DNA of 64,000 nt, taken from the NCBI RefSeq assembly GCF_900107925.1, contig NZ_FNUJ01000001.1:372001-436000 (forward strand), read 5' to 3'. This stretch comes from Amycolatopsis pretoriensis. Its GTDB lineage: Bacteria > Actinomycetota > Actinomycetes > Mycobacteriales > Pseudonocardiaceae. The notes under the pieces were generated by a model, which made no database searches, had not been told where the DNA came from, and saw only the letters and a program-made list of their open reading frames with translations. This document shows, in pieces, positions 59,495 through 64,000 of the stretch (position 1 is its first letter; each line of letters starts with the position of its first letter). Made by a program: the position numbers and the translations under genes.

Positions 59495-60106
59495 GTGCCT
59501 CGGGTGAAGCAACGCACCGACGCCCTCCGCGAGCGCGGTGTGGCCAGTGCGCTGGCGGTGCTCGCCGACGAGGGCGTGGCCGGGCTGACCACGAGGTCCG
59601 TCGCCCGCCGCGCGGACGCGTCCGTCCCGGCGATCTACGAGGTCTTCGGCGACAAGGCCGGCCTCATCCGCGAGGTCTTCTTCGAGGGTTTCCGGATGCT
59701 GGGCGACGACCTGGCGGCGCTGCCTGCGGACACCGAGCCGCGCGAAGCCCTCCTCGCCCTCGCCGAGGCGTTCCGCCGCTTCGTCGTCACCCGTCCGGTG
59801 CTGGCCCAGATCATGTTCTCCCGCCCGTTCGTCGACTTCGACCCCACCGGGGACGAGGACAAGGCCGGCGTCAAGGTGCGCAGGATCTTCGTCCGGCGGG
59901 TCCGGGACGCCGTCGACGCGGGCGTGCTCGCCGGAGACCCGACCGACCTCGCCCACGTGTTCTTCGCCTACGTCGAAGGCATGGCCACCGCCGAAAGCGC
60001 CCGCCGGCTCGGCTCGTCGAAGCACTCGGTCGACCGTCGCTGGCGGCTCGGGCTCACCGCGCTCGTCACCGGTCTCGCTCCCGCGCGCCGCACGCGCTCC
60101 AAATAG
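59495..60106 (+). CDS. TetR family regulator of acyl-CoA metabolism
   Basis: 203 residues from GTG 59495. HTH at about 32-62 (TTRSVARRADASVPAIYEVFGD). The C-terminal domain is of the TetR_C_13-like type. It lies between two sets of acyl-CoA dehydrogenase genes, so it is a probable FadR/KstR-like repressor with an acyl-CoA ligand; the ligand is not visible. Confidence 0.85.
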   Translation: MPRVKQRTDALRERGVASALAVLADEGVAGLTTRSVARRADASVPAIYEVFGDKAGLIREVFFEGFRMLGDDLAALPADTEPREALLALAEAFRRFVVTRPVLAQIMFSRPFVDFDPTGDEDKAGVKVRRIFVRRVRDAVDAGVLAGDPTDLAHVFFAYVEGMATAESARRLGSSKHSVDRRWRLGLTALVTGLAPARRTRSK

Positions 60107-60175
60107 GACTCACCACCTCTCGCCGCCGCCCGGCTGATTGCCGGGGGCAGGCCTCTCGCAGCTCAGGAGAACCCC

Positions 60176-61285
60176 ATGGCTGTCGGCACGTCCACGCCCG
60201 GCCTGTTCGACCTCACCCCGACCGAGGACCAGCGGCTCATCCGGGACACCGCCGCCGAGTTCGCCGCCGAGCAGCTCCGCGACCGCGCGGCCGAGGCCGA
60301 CACGCGCCACGGCGCCCCCGACGACCTGGTCGCCAAGTCCGCCGAACTCGGCCTGACCCTGCTCGGCGTGCCCGAGGAGCTCGGCGGCGTGGCCACCGCG
60401 CGTGCGGCGGTCACCTCGATCCTGGTCACCGAAGCCCTCGCCACCGGCGACATGGGACTCGCTGTGGCGTGCCTCGCCTCCGCCGCCGTCAGCACCGCGC
60501 TCGCGCGGTGGGGAAGTGGTGACGCCCAGGCCACGTACCTCCCGCGGTTCGTCGGCGCCGACGTGCCGGTCGCGGCCCTCGCGATCGCGGAGCCACACGC
60601 TCTGGCCGACCCGTTCGAGCCGCACACAGTGGCGCGGCGAGCGCCGGGCGGGTTCGTCCTCGACGGCGCCAAGTCGATGGTCGTCCGGGCGGCGCAGGCC
60701 GAGCTGTTCGTCATCTCGGCGCACCTGGAAGGCGGCGGCCCCGCCCTGTTCATGGTCGAGGCGGACACGAGCGGCCTGACTGTGACGGCTGATCCCGCGA
60801 TGGGGGTCCGGGCCGCCGGCCTGGGCCGGGTCGACCTGACCGACGTCCACGTGCCCGAGACCGCCCTCCTCGGTGAGGCCTACGCAGAATGCGTGCGCCT
60901 GTCCCGGCTGGCCTGGTGCGGGCTCGCCGTCGGTACCGCCCAGGCCGTGCTCGACTACGTCATCCCGTACGTCAACGACCGCGTCGCGTTCGGCGAACCG
61001 GTCAGCCACCGCCAAGGCGTCGCGTTCACCGTCGCCGACATCGCCATCGAGCTGGAGGCCATGCGGCTGGCCACCTACCGCGCGGCCGCCCGTGCCGACG
61101 CGGGGCTGCCGTTCGCCCGGGAGGCCGCGCTGGCCCACCGGTTGTGCGCGGAGAAGGGCATGCGCATCGGCAGCGACGGCGTGCAGCTGCTCGGCGGGCA
61201 CGGCTACGTCCGCGAGCACCCGGTCGAACGCTGGTACCGCGACTTGCGCGCGGTCGGCGTCGCCACCGGCGGCGTGCTCGTCTGA
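60176..61285 (+). CDS. Acyl-CoA dehydrogenase-like protein lacking the catalytic Glu
   Basis: 369 residues. The fold is clear: EDQRLIRDTAAEFAAEQL, DGAKSMVVRAAQAELFV, LLGEAYAECVRLSRLAW and LLGGHGYVREHPVERWYRDLR. After that the normal (Y/F)EGT loop with the catalytic Glu and the IQ helix are absent; the chain ends in GVATGGVLV. The FAD-binding TEPxxGSD segment is also altered to ALAIAEPHALADPFE. It is probably the non-catalytic or FAD-partial subunit of a heteromer with the next gene, as in mycobacterial FadE alpha2beta2 enzymes. Confidence 0.85.
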   Translation: MAVGTSTPGLFDLTPTEDQRLIRDTAAEFAAEQLRDRAAEADTRHGAPDDLVAKSAELGLTLLGVPEELGGVATARAAVTSILVTEALATGDMGLAVACLASAAVSTALARWGSGDAQATYLPRFVGADVPVAALAIAEPHALADPFEPHTVARRAPGGFVLDGAKSMVVRAAQAELFVISAHLEGGGPALFMVEADTSGLTVTADPAMGVRAAGLGRVDLTDVHVPETALLGEAYAECVRLSRLAWCGLAVGTAQAVLDYVIPYVNDRVAFGEPVSHRQGVAFTVADIAIELEAMRLATYRAAARADAGLPFAREAALAHRLCAEKGMRIGSDGVQLLGGHGYVREHPVERWYRDLRAVGVATGGVLV

Positions 61286-61309
61286 ACCCCGGTACTCAAG
61301 GAGAAACCC

Positions 61310-62497
61310 GTGATCAACCTCGAGGTGCCGGAAACGCTCGCCACTGTGGTGAGCCAGGCCCACCGCGCCGCGGCCGAGATCCTCCGGCCCGGCTCGCGCC
61401 GCAACGACCGTGCCGAACACACCCGGCCCCCCGAACTCGACGTGCTCGGCCCCCTCGCCGACCACCTGAGCGCGTTCGGCCCGGGCGGCGGCCCGAAACC
61501 CGCGAACAAGGCGGAAAACCGCAACGGCAGCAACCTCACCAGCGTGCTCGGCATCATGGAGATGTGCTGGGGCGACGCGGGCCTGCTGCTGTCGCTGCCC
61601 CGGTTGGGCCTGGGCAACGCCGCGATCGCCTCGGTCGCGAACGAGGAGCAGGCGAAGCGGTTCGCCGGCAAGTGGGCGGCGATGGCGATCACCGAACCGG
61701 ACTGCGGATCGGACTCGGCCGCGATCCGCACCACGGCCGCCCTCGACGGCGACGAGTACGTGCTCGACGGCGAGAAGATCTTCGTCACCTCCGGCGAGCG
61801 CGCCGACGTCGTCGTGGTGTGGGCGACGCTGGACAAGTCGAAGGGCCGGGCGGCGATCAAGTCGTTCGTCGTGGAGAAGGGCACGCCGGGGTTCGAGCTG
61901 GTGCGCCTGGAGCACAAGCTCGGCATCCGGGCTTCCGACACCGCGCACTTCCGCCTCGAGAACGTCCGGGTGCCCCGGGAGAACCTGCTCGGCGACCCGG
62001 AGATCGACGTCCGGCGCGGTTTCGCCGGCGTCATGCAGACCTTCGACAACACCCGCCCGCTGGTCGCGGCGATGGCCGTGGGCGTGGCCAGAGCCGCGTT
62101 GGACGAGACCCGCCGGCTGCTCACGGACGCGGGACTGACCATCGACTACGACCGCGCGGGCCCGCGTCAGCCCGCGGCCGTCGCGGCTTTCATCGCACTG
62201 GAAGCCGACTACGAGGCGTCCTACCTGCTGACACTGGAAGCCGCGTGGATGGCCGACAACGCCCGGCCGAACTCGTTGCCGGCATCGATGGCCAAGGCCA
62301 AGGCCGGCCGCTGCGCCACGGACATCACCCTGCGCTGCATCGAGCTCGTCGGCAGCCTCGGGTACTCGGAGGATTCGCTGCTCGAGAAGTGGGCCCGGGA
62401 CGCGAAGATCATGGACATCTTCGAAGGCACGCAACAGGTCCAGCAGCTCATCGTGGCCCGAAGGCTGCTCGGGAAGTCCTCGACGGAACTCAAGTAG
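61310..62497 (+). CDS. Acyl-CoA dehydrogenase (catalytic partner)
   Basis: 395 residues. ITEPDCGSDSAAIRTTA, YVLDGEKIFVTSGE, and the C-terminal RDAKIMDIFEGTQQVQQ with catalytic Glu372 are intact. An insertion near residue 60-75 (PGGGPKPANKAENRNG) is unusual. GTG start 61310 with AAGGAGAAA upstream, 24 bp after the Glu-lacking homologue, so the two are co-expressed. Together they likely form a heterotetramer oxidising a specific acyl-CoA. Confidence 0.92.
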   Translation: MINLEVPETLATVVSQAHRAAAEILRPGSRRNDRAEHTRPPELDVLGPLADHLSAFGPGGGPKPANKAENRNGSNLTSVLGIMEMCWGDAGLLLSLPRLGLGNAAIASVANEEQAKRFAGKWAAMAITEPDCGSDSAAIRTTAALDGDEYVLDGEKIFVTSGERADVVVVWATLDKSKGRAAIKSFVVEKGTPGFELVRLEHKLGIRASDTAHFRLENVRVPRENLLGDPEIDVRRGFAGVMQTFDNTRPLVAAMAVGVARAALDETRRLLTDAGLTIDYDRAGPRQPAAVAAFIALEADYEASYLLTLEAAWMADNARPNSLPASMAKAKAGRCATDITLRCIELVGSLGYSEDSLLEKWARDAKIMDIFEGTQQVQQLIVARRLLGKSSTELK

Positions 62498-62498
62498 G

Positions 62499-63041
62499 GT
62501 GCTGTCCACAGTGGAAGAGCGGATCGTCGTCCGGCCGCCGCGCCCCGGGGATCACGGCTCGGTCGGGGGATTCCTCATCGGACTGTCGTTGGTCAGCCGG
62601 TACCACCGGTTCTTCTCCGGTATCCGAAACATCACCGCCGAGCTGGTCGACGCGATGCTCACGGTCACCTCCACCCAATGGGTGCTGCTCGCGCTCGACG
62701 GAGAAACCGTGGTCGGCCACGCGATGGCCGTCCGCGCCGACGGGCAAGCGGTGGACATCGGCGTCGTCGTCGCCGACGCGTACCAGTACCGGGGCGTCGG
62801 CAGAAGGTTGGCGCACGAGTTGTCGGCTGTGCTGACGGCGTCCGGTTCGACCCGGGTGCGCTGCGACGTGCTTCAAGAGAACCAGGTGGTACTGGAGTGG
62901 TCACGGAGGTTCCTCGCCGACAGCCGGCTCGAACCCGACGGTGAAACGATCACCGTGTGCGGAACCCTTGCCGGATATAAGGAGATCGGATGCTCAGCCG
63001 CCGGGCCGGCCGCAACCGCGCCCTCGGCGAAGCCGGTGTGA
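62499..63041 (+). CDS. GNAT-family N-acetyltransferase
   Basis: 180 residues. The acetyl-CoA motif QYRGVGRRLAHELS (Q/RxxGxG/A) near residue 90 and VDIGVVVADAYQ identify it. A GTG at 62499 starts one base after the preceding stop, placing it in the TetR-ACAD operon. Its C-terminal 25 residues (AAGPAATAPSAKPV) are low-complexity. Substrate unknown. Confidence 0.85.
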   Translation: MLSTVEERIVVRPPRPGDHGSVGGFLIGLSLVSRYHRFFSGIRNITAELVDAMLTVTSTQWVLLALDGETVVGHAMAVRADGQAVDIGVVVADAYQYRGVGRRLAHELSAVLTASGSTRVRCDVLQENQVVLEWSRRFLADSRLEPDGETITVCGTLAGYKEIGCSAAGPAATAPSAKPV

Positions 63042-63111
63042 CCGATCGGTCCGGCGGCCCGCATCGCCTCCCCGCTCGGGGCTCAACCCCAGGTGACACG
63101 CCGCAGCCGGA

Positions 63112-64000
63112 TCACCAAGCGGTCTGCGAAACCTGCGGCGTTGCGCTGAATGGATCGCGCAGCAGCCGCGAGAATCCGAGCTCGCCCGCGCCGAGCAGGG
63201 TGGTGTCGTCACCGAGAGCCGACACACTCAGGCGTACTCTTTCCTTCGCCACCGGGAGCACATTGCGTGCGACGCGACTACGTACTCGCGGCAACACACC
63301 GGCGTACACATCCCGCAACATCCCACCGAAGACGACCACAGCCGGATTGAACAGATTGATGAGATTCGCCACGCCGATGCCCAGCCAATCCCCGACGTAA
63401 TCGAGCGCGTCCCGAGCGTCGGCATCGCCGGCGGCCGCGTCGTCGGCCACCGCCCGCACGGCGTCACGACCGAAGACGCCCGCCGGCCGGCCCGCGGCGT
63501 CCAGCAAGGCCCGCTCACCGGCTTCGGCCTCCAGGCACCCGCTGGAGCCGCAGCCACAAGGTCGTCCGCCGTGCGGGTTGACGACCATGTGGCCCAGCTC
63601 GCAGCCGTACCCCGCGTCGCCGTCCAGCACCGTGCCGCCGACGATGATCCCACCACCGACGCCGACGTCGCCGTGCAGGTAAACGAGGTTCTGCACCCCC
63701 ATCCCGGCACCACGAAGGTGCTCCGCGAGCGCTCCGAGATGCGCCTCGTTTCCCACCAGCACGCGCTGCCCCAGACCCAGCCGGCGTGCCAGTTCGGCGC
63801 CGAAGGCCTGGTCGACCCAGCCGAGGTCGGGACCGAACCGGACGACCCCGTCGTCGGGACGGATCATTCCGCAGTACGAGGCCCCGAGCCCTACGCACGT
63901 CGACGTCGACGGCGCCGCCTCGGTCAGCTGGCGGCCGAGCTCTGCCAGCGTCGTGACCACGTAGTCGAGATCGACGCCGGACCGGTGCCGGGCGGCGACC
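63112..64000 (-). CDS. ROK-family regulator or kinase (partial)
   Basis: The reading frame continues past the right edge: an in-frame GTG at 63960 exists, but codons upstream (VAARHRSGVDLDY) read on as a normal ROK linker, so the N-terminus, probably a winged helix, is outside. Visible are LVGNEAHLGALAEH (catalytic Asp replaced by Glu-Ala-His context), GDVGVGGGIIVGG and the full zinc motif CGCGSSGCLE. Because the usual Asp in the active site (NDANxxA) is changed to NEAH, it may be a regulator without kinase activity. Confidence 0.8.
   Translation of the reverse strand, partial: VAARHRSGVDLDYVVTTLAELGRQLTEAAPSTSTCVGLGASYCGMIRPDDGVVRFGPDLGWVDQAFGAELARRLGLGQRVLVGNEAHLGALAEHLRGAGMGVQNLVYLHGDVGVGGGIIVGGTVLDGDAGYGCELGHMVVNPHGGRPCGCGSSGCLEAEAGERALLDAAGRPAGVFGRDAVRAVADDAAAGDADARDALDYVGDWLGIGVANLINLFNPAVVVFGGMLRDVYAGVLPRVRSRVARNVLPVAKERVRLSVSALGDDTTLLGAGELGFSRLLRDPFSATPQVSQTAW

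Noticed and set aside
60110..62509. 799-codon minus-strand frame opposite the two acyl-CoA dehydrogenases
   Set aside because: Antisense shadow; the plus-strand genes have clear motifs and coupling.
1..64000. tRNA, rRNA or riboswitch genes
   Set aside because: I looked through the intergenic gaps and saw no cloverleaf-like or known aptamer patterns; a covariance search would settle it.

Overview
The window is chromosomal DNA from a high-GC actinomycete. The best guess is a filamentous Pseudonocardiaceae member such as Amycolatopsis. This rests on the GC-rich third codon positions, many GTG starts, 4-bp stop/start overlaps, numerous TetR/LacI/ROK/MocR/AsnC regulators, secreted glycosidases with lectin-like modules, a snapalysin-type protease and an FprB-type ferredoxin-reductase. 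No rRNA, tRNA, phage, integrase, transposase or CRISPR was seen. The genus is inferred from gene families only. Both ends cut through a gene.

Layout. 1-8020: CocE-type hydrolase (partial) with TetR, an NmrA-like protein, a zinc alcohol dehydrogenase, a membrane class III cyclase, an AurF-type diiron oxygenase next to a fused ferredoxin/NADPH reductase, and an HxlR/PPOX pair. 8080-14154: a tightly overlapped six-gene leftward operon (AsnC-type regulator, PuuE-like deacetylase, MHS transporter, SDR, ketopantoate-reductase-like enzyme, M20 peptidase) that looks like an uncharacterised catabolic pathway. 14155-14661: a repeat zone with a 22-bp-arm palindrome and a 42-bp minisatellite. 14662-18686: PfkB kinase and class II aldolase divergent from TetR-thyA-folA and a small membrane protein.

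18753-28786: a plant-glycan locus with GH27 plus ricin module, LacI, a CUT1 sugar ABC importer without its ATPase, GH127 beta-L-arabinofuranosidase, a GH39-like enzyme with a CBM, and a frameshifted GH43 remnant. 28854-35578: P1 peptidase/TetR divergent from an APC permease with paired operators, a snapalysin-like protease, a TetR/MFS efflux pair and two small proteins. 35753-35950: nine tandem palindromic units at 22-24 bp spacing. 35956-42406: a ROK regulator divergent from an APC permease - secreted GH2 - ROK kinase operon. 42454-48722: MFS transporter, PLP desulfhydrase, a LacI repressor divergent from a PNGase-A-like deglycosylase, and a cytochrome P450. 48727-49619: a decayed DUF1152-like gene and a (CCCCGG)9 tract.

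49620-64000: AlkB, a DHFR-like protein, a secreted protein, then a MocR regulator divergent from cysteine-synthase-like/EamA/patatin/thioesterase genes. An acyl-CoA dehydrogenase/thioesterase/LuxR-GAF operon lies divergent from TetR - two acyl-CoA dehydrogenases - GNAT. A partial ROK protein closes the window.

Themes. Four secreted or intracellular deglycosylating systems (GH27/GH127/GH39-like, GH43 remnant, GH2/ROK kinase, PNGase A) plus peptidases and APC permeases sit within 30 kb. This fits scavenging of plant cell-wall glycans and glycoproteins (inference). The strongest candidates for something undescribed are the AsnC-headed operon, the APC-GH2-ROK kinase operon, the acyl-CoA dehydrogenase pair in which one partner lacks the catalytic glutamate, and the phased palindrome array.
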